A DNA stretch of 16,443 bases from JBIOJM01 sp044450785 (GTDB taxonomy: Bacteria; Planctomycetota; Planctomycetia; Isosphaerales; Isosphaeraceae): the NCBI GenBank assembly GCA_044450785.1, contig JBIOJM010000234.1, positions 1 through 16,443 on the forward strand. The letters are read 5' to 3'. Below the pieces are notes generated by a model. It searched no databases. It was not told the origin of the DNA and saw nothing but the letters and a program-made list of their open reading frames with translations. Numbering within the stretch: position 1 is the first letter of the stretch; every line of letters starts with the position of its first letter. Made by a program: the position numbers and the translations under genes. Positions 7,401-13,382 of this stretch are shown here, one piece after another.

Positions 7401-7874
7401 CACTGGGCAACGCGGTACGGCGAGCCGATCCGGACGCCGAATGCCGTGATTCTCGGTCCCAAGGTCATGATCATCGATGAGACAGCCGGTTCGGGAGGGG
7501 ACCTCTTACCGTGGATGTTCCACAAATTCGGCCTGGGCAAGCTGGTCGGCAGGCGGACCTGGGGCGGCCTGGTCGGCATCCTTGGCTTCCCAATATTAAT
7601 GGACGGAGGAAGAGTCACGGCGCCCGACCTGGCGATCTTCACCGAGCAGGGCTGGGTCGTCGAGAACGTGGGGGTCTCACCCGACATCGAGGTCGAGCAG
7701 GACCCAGCCGCCGTGGCCGCGGGCAAGGATCCGCAGCTCGATCGGGCGATCGACGTGGCCCTGGAGGAGCTGGCCAAGAACCCCCCGCCCCAAGCTCCAA
7801 CTCGGCCACCGTTTCCCGTTCGCGTCCGCCCGAGCGCAAGCGGCAACCCCGCGGCGGCTGGCGCGGCACGGTGA
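4437..7874 (+). CDS. tri: Tricorn-type S41 serine protease, secreted
   Basis: A 1145-residue protein. I chose the ATG at 4437 because GAGGAA lies about 6 nt upstream and a signal peptide follows (LLAPVALAIGVALFP, cleavage near ARALD). The order of domains fits tricorn: tandem WD40/PD40 beta-propeller repeats (SPDGK-type motifs) over roughly residues 35-545, a Lys/Glu/Asp-rich linker at about 550-598, then the C1 helical domain. A PDZ domain near 840-900 (GEFLLAVDGKEIK) and the S41 core follow. Candidate catalytic residues are His-796, Ser-1019 (in ETAGSGGD) and Glu-1076 (in VVENVGVSPDIEVE). The Ser-to-Glu spacing matches the archaeal enzyme. The residue before the His is Gly, where the archaeal enzyme has Ser-745. 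Tricorn degrades oligopeptides, typically those released by larger proteases. Export suggests periplasmic peptide scavenging. The gene is monocistronic and converges on the Dabb gene. Confidence 0.93.
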   Translation: MARRYINLLAPVALAIGVALFPTTARALDTADTRLLSTPAITEGKIAFVYADDIWVAGSDGSNPRRLTSHPGEERNPYFAPDGKHIAFSASYDGNVDVYVIPTEGGEPSRLTWHPGEDVVRGFTPDGKVLFSSQRAVFTRRHAQFFTLGVTGGVPQTVPVPTADMGAISPDGKYLAYTPLAEAWRQWKNYRGGTTSRIWILKLDDLSHEEVAKPADGCNDTQPMWIGDTVYFLSDRDGEFNLYSFDRDSKKVARHTDHDAFPIASASSGAGKVIYEQAGWVHLFDPGAGKSRRLEIGVAADLTEPRPRYATGATHVRNFGISPSGKRAVLEYRGEIVTVPVKKGDPRNLTRTPGAHERSPVWSPDGKSIAYFSDASGEYALVVRPQDGKGEGRSYPLKGAGFYERPVWSPDSGKIAFIDNARTIYWINLGSGAVTRVAAEPIYGPINTLSCAWSPDSKWLAYTLTNRAGFQTIRLYALGPDQSHPLTDGLIEAFAPVFDSSGKYLYFLASTDAGPVKNWFDQSNTDMRANASVYLVTLASATPNPLLRESDEETAAEAAKDKKTQDSKTKSEKASKDREKGPDKDKDQAKSPTAQDKPAVVIDLEGIAGRVVPLPIESGHLENLAAGNEGQVYYIRRAGGVPLRGRTGRGSPSLKRFDLKTREEETLAEGIESFSLSTDRKKVLYQVAGPGGDGQPGEPPEGPVVLGIVNAGKFTKGDGALKLETVSVPVEPRAEWGQIFREAWRINRDYFYAPNMHGADWNAVRMKYEELLPHLASRGDLNRVIRMMLSELSVGHSFSGGGERLYEPKPIPVGLLGADYEVANGRYRFKTIYGGAYWDPSLRTPLSAPGVDIKPGEFLLAVDGKEIKTESEVYRYFEATVGKRVELRVGPKSDGSGARTVIVEPIADESGLRNRAWVEGNLRKVHERTKGRVAYVYVPNTAEMGYVYFKRYFFPQADKEAIIVDERFNGGGQVADYYIEMLRRPLVSHWATRYGEPIRTPNAVILGPKVMIIDETAGSGGDLLPWMFHKFGLGKLVGRRTWGGLVGILGFPILMDGGRVTAPDLAIFTEQGWVVENVGVSPDIEVEQDPAAVAAGKDPQLDRAIDVALEELAKNPPPQAPTRPPFPVRVRPSASGNPAAAGAAR

Positions 7875-7889
7875 AGCCTCTGATCGCTT

Positions 7890-8339
7890 TTATTTTTGAG
7901 CCGGCTCCGCGCTGCGAACCGGAACCGGTGAGAGGTATGAGTCGAAGACGCGGACTTTCTCCAGGTTCTCCAGGTTCTCCTCGATGAATTTCTGGTGACG
8001 CGAGTGCTCTTGATACTTGTCGTGGGCTTCCTTGTTGGCAAACACGAGATGCAGCGACACATCGAACTCGCGGTCATTGAACTCGCCGTTCAGGTCGCCG
8101 GCACGAGTGCCGGTCGCGAAGGAGACCGTCCCCTCATGGCCGGAGAGATAGACTTTGCAAGCAGCGACCAGCTTGGCCTTGTTCGCCTCCGAGCTGTCCT
8201 TGAGCTTGAAGTAGACCAGGTGGGCGAGCTGGGGAGCGGCGGCCGCTCTGGTTGCCCCGGCACTCAGCGAGCCCGCGAGAGTAACAGCCCCGGCGACCAG
8301 CAGGCCACCGAGAATCAATAGATTCCGCGTCTTGAACAT
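7890..8339 (-). CDS. Secreted Dabb (stress-responsive A/B barrel) domain protein
   Basis: A 149-residue protein with an ATG at 8339 and GAGG about 7 nt upstream. Residues 1 to about 34 form a signal peptide (LLILGGLLVAGAVTLAGSL, Ala-rich cleavage region). The mature part from about 38 begins LAHLVYFKLKDSS and contains NDREFDVSLHLVFANKEAHD, then YQEHSRHQKFIEEN, which is the Dabb ferredoxin-like dimeric barrel pattern. Single-domain secreted Dabb proteins are common in planctomycetes. Their substrate is not established, and the fold is shared with small oxygenases and stress proteins. The gene ends 15 bp from the tricorn stop in convergent orientation. A candidate operator (inverted plus direct repeats) lies 26-68 bp upstream of its start. 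Confidence 0.88.
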   Translation of the reverse strand: MFKTRNLLILGGLLVAGAVTLAGSLSAGATRAAAAPQLAHLVYFKLKDSSEANKAKLVAACKVYLSGHEGTVSFATGTRAGDLNGEFNDREFDVSLHLVFANKEAHDKYQEHSRHQKFIEENLENLEKVRVFDSYLSPVPVRSAEPAQK

Positions 8340-8364
8340 GAAGCGTCCTCGAAAACGATCGTAC

Positions 8365-8407
8365 TCACATCACCGTGCACCGCAGCCACGGTGCCATGTC
8401 ACATCAC
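8365..8407 (-). promoter_or_regulatory. Candidate operator upstream of the Dabb gene
   Basis: Two exact copies of TCACATCAC (8365-8373 and 8399-8407, period 34) bracket a perfect 7-bp inverted repeat (CACCGTG at 8371-8377, CACGGTG at 8387-8393, 9-nt loop). The element lies 26-68 bp upstream of the Dabb start, where a regulator or the core promoter would bind. No regulator is identified. The rest of the 8340-8612 spacer shows nothing else. Confidence 0.35.
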
Positions 8408-8612
8408 GGTTTGTCATGATGGCCCGAATCGATCCGGATCGCAAGGGTTCGCCGTGGCCCGCCAGCCCGGCGAGGGGCAAGGCACACGCCTTGAGACGTG
8501 GAACAGCGAGCGAGCGAACGCGGCAGCAGAACGCGTCGACTCAACGAGCTTCCCCCCCAATGAACACGGATCGATCCTGATCCATGCTGGATCGCCGCGA
8601 TCGACGTTCCGC

Positions 8613-9449
8613 TCACTCCACCAGGGGGGCCGTAACCTTGCGCAAGCGAGGCAGCGGCACGTAAAAGCGGACGTATCGCTTGCCGTCAGAGTAAGGCGTG
8701 CCGCGCGGGTCTTCGACAAGGACGGTTGCGCGGCGGGTGATCCGGTTGACGCGACCGATGCGCTCGATGCCGTCGAGCTCGAAGGTGACATGGTCGCCCA
8801 CGTGGATGTTGAAGGCCGCTTTTGCCTGTTCACGGGGGGTGATCAGGTCGTGGAATGCCCCTTCGTGGGCGAAGATCCGCCGCGACAGTGCGTGGAAGTT
8901 GTCGGCCCGGCAATTGGAACGACCCCAGCCCAGGAACTCGGCCAGGTGCAACAGCTCGTGCTCGAAGATCCGTTGCAGTGCCTCGAGCCGGTCACGGCAC
9001 ACCAGGCCGCCGACGGTGACCGTGCGCTCGACGTTTTGAAACGTGTTGAAAAGCAGGGTCGCCGAGACCGTGATCTCGTAGTCGACCCGTACCGCCGGCT
9101 TACCGCCTCGCTGGACCCGGCGGACCTGCCGGATCGTCTGGCCGGCCGCGCTGACGAGGCGGCGCGACAAGCGAAAGGCGATCGGGTGTGCCTCGTCTTC
9201 AAGGACCATCTCGCCCAGCCGGCCGCGGAAGAACTCGCGGTCGTACCAGCCGAAAAGCCGCTCCAGGTCGTCGGTACCGATCAACCGGAAATTGCCCTCG
9301 CGAATCTGGGGCGACTGGTCCAGAATCGCCTCGTAGATCCTCCGCACGCGACTCTCAACCTCCCCGGCCGAGTAGAGCAGGACGAACAGCTTGGCCTGTC
9401 GCTCGAGGTTGGGGCCCGGGGCGTCGAGGAATGGATCGGCATCGTTCAT
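8613..9449 (-). CDS. SprT-like zinc metalloprotease with C-terminal beta-barrel-like tail
   Basis: A 278-residue protein with an ATG at 9449 and no clear Shine-Dalgarno sequence. The SprT-like core spans about 55-200, starting with LERLFGWYDREFFRGRL. The zinc-binding HEXXH motif is HELLH at 164-168. It is followed by GWGRSNCRADNFHALSRRIFAH, where His-186 or His-195 is the likely third ligand. Glu-165 would be the catalytic base. Residues 215-275 form a separate beta-rich tail (GDHVTFELDGIERIGRVNRI) that looks like a small SH3-like barrel. Eukaryotic Spartan/SPRTN proteases act on DNA-protein crosslinks, but the bacterial SprT-like role is largely unproven. There is no signal peptide, so the protein is predicted cytoplasmic. 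It stands alone with about 270 bp downstream and about 550 bp upstream free of strong genes. Confidence 0.85.
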   Translation of the reverse strand: MNDADPFLDAPGPNLERQAKLFVLLYSAGEVESRVRRIYEAILDQSPQIREGNFRLIGTDDLERLFGWYDREFFRGRLGEMVLEDEAHPIAFRLSRRLVSAAGQTIRQVRRVQRGGKPAVRVDYEITVSATLLFNTFQNVERTVTVGGLVCRDRLEALQRIFEHELLHLAEFLGWGRSNCRADNFHALSRRIFAHEGAFHDLITPREQAKAAFNIHVGDHVTFELDGIERIGRVNRITRRATVLVEDPRGTPYSDGKRYVRFYVPLPRLRKVTAPLVE

Positions 9450-9654
9450 CAGTGTTTTTTGAGGGATTCAACTCGGTTTGTCAGAAAGACGCTTCGCGTC
9501 GAGCGAATTTCGAGAAGACAAGAATATCTTGCCGGCGGTTCCTTTGCGGTTCTTGATGGCGGTTGTAGCATGGAGACGCTCGAACGCTCCGGAACCTGGG
9601 CAAGACGTCCCTGACGTCGATGGTCGTTCAAGATAAAGCCCGGATCGACGGGAC
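9450..9654. other. No convincing gene; part of the 550-bp noncoding stretch
   Basis: Two overlapping minus-strand frames run through this segment but have Ser/Arg-rich compositions typical of antisense noise. A tiny 5-bp hairpin (GACGC/GCGTC near 9488-9500) is the only structure noted. The segment presumably holds the SprT-like gene's promoter. Confidence 0.5.
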
Positions 9655-9846
9655 TCAACACCAAGGGCTCTTGTCTTGGCGGATCGAATCAAAATCGTCC
9701 GCGACGACATCACCAGGCTCGATGTGGATGTCATCGTCATCTTCTGCTGCTACGAGACTGCGGACGTCGCACTTTACCGGAACCTCCTCCGTGATATCCT
9801 GGAGCCAGGTTGACCCCCAAAACCCCGGCACGCGGACTGTCCTCAT
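9655..9846 (-). CDS. Possible small acidic protein (63 residues)
   Basis: A minus-strand frame starting at the ATG at 9846, with GAGGT about 6 nt upstream, which is a good ribosome binding site. The sequence (MRTVRVPGFWGSTW, TEEVPVKCDVRSLV, then an acidic EDDDDIHIEPGDVVADDFDSI stretch) has a balanced, protein-like composition, unlike the overlapping frames. There is no signal peptide or membrane segment. I do not recognise a family. It lies divergent to the DUF1501 gene, with about 156 bp between the two starts. Short length makes chance possible, so the call is tentative. Confidence 0.45.
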   Translation of the reverse strand: MRTVRVPGFWGSTWLQDITEEVPVKCDVRSLVAAEDDDDIHIEPGDVVADDFDSIRQDKSPWC

Positions 9847-9850
9847 TCGC

Positions 9851-9900
9851 TTGACCTCGTCGTGCTGGGGAACTTATTCTTGAAAATCGGGGCATTTTCA
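9851..9900 (+). promoter_or_regulatory. Candidate promoter and inverted-repeat operator upstream of the DUF1501 gene
   Basis: TTGACC at 9851-9856 (5/6 to the -35 consensus) is followed after 18 bp by TATTCT at 9875-9880 (4/6 to -10). Immediately downstream is a perfect 7-bp inverted repeat, TGAAAAT at 9881-9887 and ATTTTCA at 9894-9900, with a 6-nt GC loop. It would overlap the transcription start and could act as an operator or leader hairpin. A second -10-like box, TACAAT, lies at 9926-9931 without a -35 partner. The start codon is about 100 bp further on. Confidence 0.3.
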
Positions 9901-10002
9901 GCAGGACAAAACGGGATCAGCTCGATACAATATTTGTTTGACAGGCGAGCAGCCGACGCCAACGGCTTGCAACCAACCTCGTGAGACACAAGGAGCCATC
10001 CA

Positions 10003-11475
10003 ATGCTTATCGTACCCGGACAGACTGGGAAAGACCTGTGCGATCCGCAACTGGGGGTCACGCGGCGGGACATCCTGCGCGTCGGAGGCTCAGGGCTGCT
10101 TGGTCTGGGCCTTGGCTCGATGCTCGAGCTGCAGGCCGTATCGGCTCGAGGTGCTGAGGCAAGCCGAGGTCCCGGTTGGGGTAAGGCCAAGAGCATCATC
10201 ATGGTTTATCTCCAGGGAGGGCCGAGCCACCTCGACCTCTGGGACCCCAAGGAGAACGTCCCGGACAACGTCCGCAGTGTCTTCAAGCCGATCGCGACCA
10301 AGGTACCCGGCGTCCAGGTGACCGAGGTCTTGCCCAAGCTGGCCCAGATCACGGACAAGTTCACCTTCGTCCGGTCGATGAGCTACACGCCGAACGGATT
10401 GTTCAACCACACGGCGGCGATCTATCAGATGATGACCGGCTACACGACCGACAAGGTCAGCCCCTCGGGGCAGCTCGAGCCCCCCAGCCCGAAAGACTTC
10501 CCCAACTTCGGGTCACAGCTCGTCCGGATCCAGCCCCAGACGGTGCCGATGCTGCCATTCGTGATGCTACCGCGACCCTTGCAAGAGAGCAACGTGGTCG
10601 GCAAGGGGGGATCGGCGGGCTTCCTGGGCAAGGCGTACGACCCGTACACGCTCTACCCCGACGGCGACGACATGGACATGGCCAAGATGGATCGGATCAA
10701 GGTGGACGACCTGCAGCTACGGCCCGAGGTCTTCGCCCTGCGGCTCCAGCGCCGGGCCAAGCTCCGAGATGCTCTGAACGCAGGCATGCACCAGATCGAC
10801 CAGGCCGTCGCGGATTTCAAGCTGAATGAATACTACGACCGGGCTCTGAGCCTGATCGTCTCGGGCAGGGCGCGCGAGGCGTTCAACCTCCAGGCCGAGT
10901 CGCCCCAAACCCGCGACCTGTATGGGCGCAACACATTCGGCCAGAGCTGTTTGCTGGCCCGCCGCCTGGTCGAGGCCGGCACCAAGGTCGTCGAGGTCAT
11001 CTGGCCCAAGGTGGCCAACTCGGACAACCATTCGTGGGATCATCACGTCGAACTGACAACCCGAATGCGTGACCGATCAGGTCCGATGCTCGACCAGGGT
11101 CTCTCGGGTCTCCTGACCGACCTGGACCAACGCAGGCTGCTGGACCATACCCTGGTCGTGGCAGTCGGCGAATTCGGCCGCAGCCCGCAGAAGGGGATCA
11201 GCACCTCGGGAAACGGCAACAGCGCCGATGGCCGCGACCACTGGCCCTACTGCTATACGGCCGTCCTTGCCGGCGCGGGAATCCGGCGCGGGCATATCCA
11301 CGGCCAGTCCGACAAAACGGGCTCGGCCCCACTGTCAGACCCGGTTCACCCTGGCGAGCTGCTGGCAAGCATTTACCATGGCTTCGGGATCGACCCTGCC
11401 ACCATCGTCTATAACCACCTCAACCAACCGCGCGAGCTGGTCAAGGCCGACGCAATGACCAGTCTGTTCGGATGA
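10003..11475 (+). CDS. Tat-exported DUF1501 protein
   Basis: A 490-residue protein with an ATG at 10003 and AAGGAG about 8 nt upstream. The N-terminus carries a twin-arginine signal (TRRDILRVGG at about 20-29, then LLGLGLGSML). The body has the DUF1501 signatures, a sulfatase/alkaline-phosphatase-like fold: YLQGGPSHLDLWDP at 69-82, GEFGRSP at 389-395 and GRDHWP at 410-415. These hold the conserved acidic, His and Arg residues expected to bind metal. DUF1501 is greatly expanded in planctomycetes. It usually sits next to a DUF1549/DUF1553 cytochrome-like gene, and that partner is absent here. Activity has not been established; hydrolysis of sulfated or phosphorylated substrates is a guess from the fold. 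The gene is monocistronic and is followed by a strong hairpin at 11525-11562. Confidence 0.92.
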   Translation: MLIVPGQTGKDLCDPQLGVTRRDILRVGGSGLLGLGLGSMLELQAVSARGAEASRGPGWGKAKSIIMVYLQGGPSHLDLWDPKENVPDNVRSVFKPIATKVPGVQVTEVLPKLAQITDKFTFVRSMSYTPNGLFNHTAAIYQMMTGYTTDKVSPSGQLEPPSPKDFPNFGSQLVRIQPQTVPMLPFVMLPRPLQESNVVGKGGSAGFLGKAYDPYTLYPDGDDMDMAKMDRIKVDDLQLRPEVFALRLQRRAKLRDALNAGMHQIDQAVADFKLNEYYDRALSLIVSGRAREAFNLQAESPQTRDLYGRNTFGQSCLLARRLVEAGTKVVEVIWPKVANSDNHSWDHHVELTTRMRDRSGPMLDQGLSGLLTDLDQRRLLDHTLVVAVGEFGRSPQKGISTSGNGNSADGRDHWPYCYTAVLAGAGIRRGHIHGQSDKTGSAPLSDPVHPGELLASIYHGFGIDPATIVYNHLNQPRELVKADAMTSLFG

Positions 11476-11524
11476 CCTGAGCGAACCCGACTCCAAGGAT
11501 CGCGTAATCCCGGCCAAGAACATC

Positions 11525-11562
11525 GAGGGATGGACCGAGCAAGCCGTTTCGGTCCATCCCTC
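11525..11562. terminator. Strong hairpin between convergent DUF1501 and TPR genes
   Basis: A perfect 14-bp inverted repeat (11525-11538 paired with 11549-11562, GC-rich arms, 10-nt loop) sits 49 bp after the DUF1501 stop and 15 bp after the minus-strand TPR stop. No T-run follows on either strand. If it terminates transcription it does so as a bidirectional non-canonical hairpin, or it protects the 3' ends of both mRNAs. Confidence 0.6.
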
Positions 11563-11577
11563 ATCGTTCGTATCGGC

Positions 11578-12021
11578 CTACGTGCTGGCCTCCCGAGGGC
11601 TTCCCCACCATGCAGCCTCGGCATCGGCGGATCGGCCCGCTGCGCGCAGCAAGGCGGCGTAATACTCACGAACCCGGGCGACATCGGGATGGTCCTGGCC
11701 AAGGGCTTTCTCGTAGATCGCAAGGGCTTGTTCCAGGAGAGGGACGGCATCGGAATGCTTGGCCTGGGCGACCAAGGCCTGCGCCCGATGAAAAAGCGAC
11801 CGCGCCAGCCGAAGATCCCGGTCACCGAAGGCACGCGCCGCCTCGATGGCCGTAACGAACTGGCGGTCGGCCTCGCCGAACCGCCCCTGGTCCATGGACT
11901 TTCGCCCCGCCTCATCGGTACGCCGCCATTGATTGTCCGGGACCCGAACGCGCAGATACCAGCTACCCGACCCTGTGGCCACGGCCAGACAAAACAAGAT
12001 CGCTGCCTTGGCCGTCCGCAC
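11578..12021 (-). CDS. Membrane-anchored or secreted TPR protein
   Basis: A 147-residue protein. The start is the GTG at 12021, with GAGAGG about 6 nt upstream. Residues 5-22 are hydrophobic (AAILFCLAVATGSGSWYL), giving an uncleaved anchor or a signal peptide. From about 33 on there are helical repeats of the TPR type. The clearest is in RSLFHRAQALVAQAKHSDAV followed by LLEQALAIYEKALGQDHPDV, the kinesin-light-chain style, with a third helix pair YYAALLRAAGRSADAEAAW at the C-terminus. Two to three repeats would form a small protein-binding scaffold facing the periplasm. The partner is unknown. It is convergent with the DUF1501 gene and divergent from the zinc-ribbon gene. Confidence 0.8.
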   Translation of the reverse strand: MRTAKAAILFCLAVATGSGSWYLRVRVPDNQWRRTDEAGRKSMDQGRFGEADRQFVTAIEAARAFGDRDLRLARSLFHRAQALVAQAKHSDAVPLLEQALAIYEKALGQDHPDVARVREYYAALLRAAGRSADAEAAWWGSPREAST

Positions 12022-12268
12022 CGCCGCACCTCTCTTGCCGGCCTCCGGCCCGCAACCCGTTGCCGGTCAGGCGGTGATCCGCCCGCCGAACAGCCTGGGC
12101 AACGGGCAATGCCTCACTTTTTCCGTCGGCCCTCAGGCTCATCGTAGCAGACGGAATCCCGATGTCTCCAGAGGGGCCCCGTAACACGCGGCTTCCCAAC
12201 GTCCTTGACCGGCAATCCGCGATCGACCACGATCGATCCAGTCACGACGCCACTTGCGAGTCCAGACC

Positions 12269-12577
12269 ATGCGAGCCCCCAAAACCACCGACGGCGCCGA
12301 TTCACCGCGGCTGGCATGTCGTCGGTGTGGGCGGGAGCTTCATCCCGGCCGGGGCGACAACTACGTCGTTTCCATCCTTGCCGTGGCCGACCCGTGGCCG
12401 CCTGTCTTCACCGAGGATGACCTGGCACTCGACGTCGAGCAGGAAATTCAGCGTCTGCTCGCGCGCATGCGAGACCTGGACGCACAACAGGCCCAGGATC
12501 AGGTGTATAGCCGGCTGATCTTTCACATGTGCGAATCGTGTTACCTCGATTGGATCATAGATCCTACGGGATCCTGA
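12269..12577 (+). CDS. Small hypothetical protein with a split zinc-ribbon (two CxxC pairs)
   Basis: A 102-residue protein from the ATG at 12269. A TTG at 12254 would add five residues; I prefer the ATG. Cys-17/Cys-20 (CRRCG) and Cys-88/Cys-91 (CESC) form two CxxC knuckles separated by about 67 residues. This would suit a zinc ribbon whose fingers are split by an insert. The insert starts with GRGDNYVVSILAVADPWPP and continues as an acidic, probably helical EQEIQRLLARMRDLDAQ. There is no signal peptide or membrane segment. I believe similar proteins exist in other planctomycetes, but I know no function. The next gene starts about 100 bp downstream, so it may be transcribed with the toxin-like pair. 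Confidence 0.8.
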   Translation: MRAPKTTDGADSPRLACRRCGRELHPGRGDNYVVSILAVADPWPPVFTEDDLALDVEQEIQRLLARMRDLDAQQAQDQVYSRLIFHMCESCYLDWIIDPTGS

Positions 12578-12675
12578 TCGCTCGGGTGCGGCACGAGCCA
12601 GGTTCGATTCGGTTACGATGACCATGAGAGGTGTTCGCGACCGACCACTTGGGGTTGAAGAAGGAAAACCGAAGC

Positions 12676-12960
12676 ATGAGCCAGGGCGAAGAATGGCCTA
12701 CGAAATACCCTTGGCGGTTATTGCCCCGAACCGGTCGTCATGCGTTTTTTCCGCCGACAGGTCGAAACTGGTTGAAGAAACCACCTCGGGGTCCCCAGAA
12801 TGGATATCTGGACGTCGAGGGAAATGAGTGGGTTCCTCACCCTCCACCGACTGGGGGCGATGAAGGAGACTTTCACTGGGATGTTCAGCACCCGGATCAT
12901 CGCCATACGAATGTACGGCCCGATGGCGAAGTCCATCATGGCGATGACAACTTCTCATGA
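12676..12960 (+). CDS. Stand-alone polymorphic-toxin-like protein (type 17/37-like domain)
   Basis: A 94-residue protein. I chose the ATG at 12676 because AAGGAA lies about 10 nt upstream. A GTG at 12631 in the same frame would add 15 residues. Residues 42-88 carry NGYLDVEGNEWV, then DFHWDV (His-67, Asp-69), then HTNVRPDGEVHH (His-77, Asn-79, His-87, His-88). From memory, this GNEW...WDV...H.NV..DG pattern resembles C-terminal toxin domains classed as polymorphic toxin types 17/37 (predicted nucleases). Here the domain is not fused to any delivery module, has no signal peptide, and has a Pro/Arg-rich N-terminus. The next gene starts 12 bp after its stop and looks like an immunity or partner protein. 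A non-toxic protein sharing the fold is the main alternative. Confidence 0.7.
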   Translation: MSQGEEWPTKYPWRLLPRTGRHAFFPPTGRNWLKKPPRGPQNGYLDVEGNEWVPHPPPTGGDEGDFHWDVQHPDHRHTNVRPDGEVHHGDDNFS

Positions 12961-12972
12961 AGGATGATCATG

Positions 12973-13320
12973 ATGAGTCCGATACTCGAAGCTCAAGTTG
13001 GTGACGAGATCGTTTGCATGGCGGAATTCTCAGCGTCACCAGAGGGCGAAGGGTTCACCTGGGAGAGTAGCCGGACGTTCCATATCGGTGAGCGTGTGCG
13101 CTATGCCGGATTTTATCAAGACGATCATTTCAAGGATCATCCATCGGGGTGGATGGTCCTGTTCGACGTCTCGGATGGGAAGCGTTACCACGGGACCCAG
13201 ACCTACTTTGTAACCGTTGATTCCTGGCGCAACTTGAAACGGTTTTTTGCGCGGCGCTTGCTCAAGGACACCATCCGGCGAGGTGCGAAGCCGACCGGGG
13301 CCAAGTCGCCAAGCCCCTGA
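12973..13320 (+). CDS. Putative immunity or partner protein of the toxin-like gene
   Basis: A 115-residue soluble protein. Three in-frame ATGs occur (12964, 12970, 12973). I prefer 12973 because AAGGA at 12960-12964 is then 8 nt upstream, but 12970 and 12964 are possible. The N-terminal half looks beta-rich (VGDEIVCMAEF, then TFHIGERVRYAGFYQDDHF, then GWMVLFDVSDGKRY), suggesting an SH3-like barrel. The C-terminus is basic and helical (WRNLKRFFARRLLKDTIRR) with a disordered tail. There is no signal peptide or TM segment. The tight spacing to the upstream gene implies a shared operon. The name rests on context and on resemblance to small acidic/beta-rich immunity proteins, not on a recognised family. 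The gene converges on the DUF362 gene. Confidence 0.7.
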   Translation: MSPILEAQVGDEIVCMAEFSASPEGEGFTWESSRTFHIGERVRYAGFYQDDHFKDHPSGWMVLFDVSDGKRYHGTQTYFVTVDSWRNLKRFFARRLLKDTIRRGAKPTGAKSPSP

Positions 13321-13382
13321 TGGGATTTTGAAAGCGCGATCGAGTATCGCTCACTTCGAGCCCGGTATCTTCAGCGGCTCGC

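Noticed and set aside
8391..9614. 407-codon plus-strand frame
   Set aside because: It is antisense of the SprT-like gene with its HELLH motif; it arises from high G+C codon bias.
12121..12156. 7-bp inverted repeat (TTCCGTC/GACGGAA) in the divergent spacer
   Set aside because: The arms are short, the loop is 22 nt, and nothing else supports an operator or terminator.
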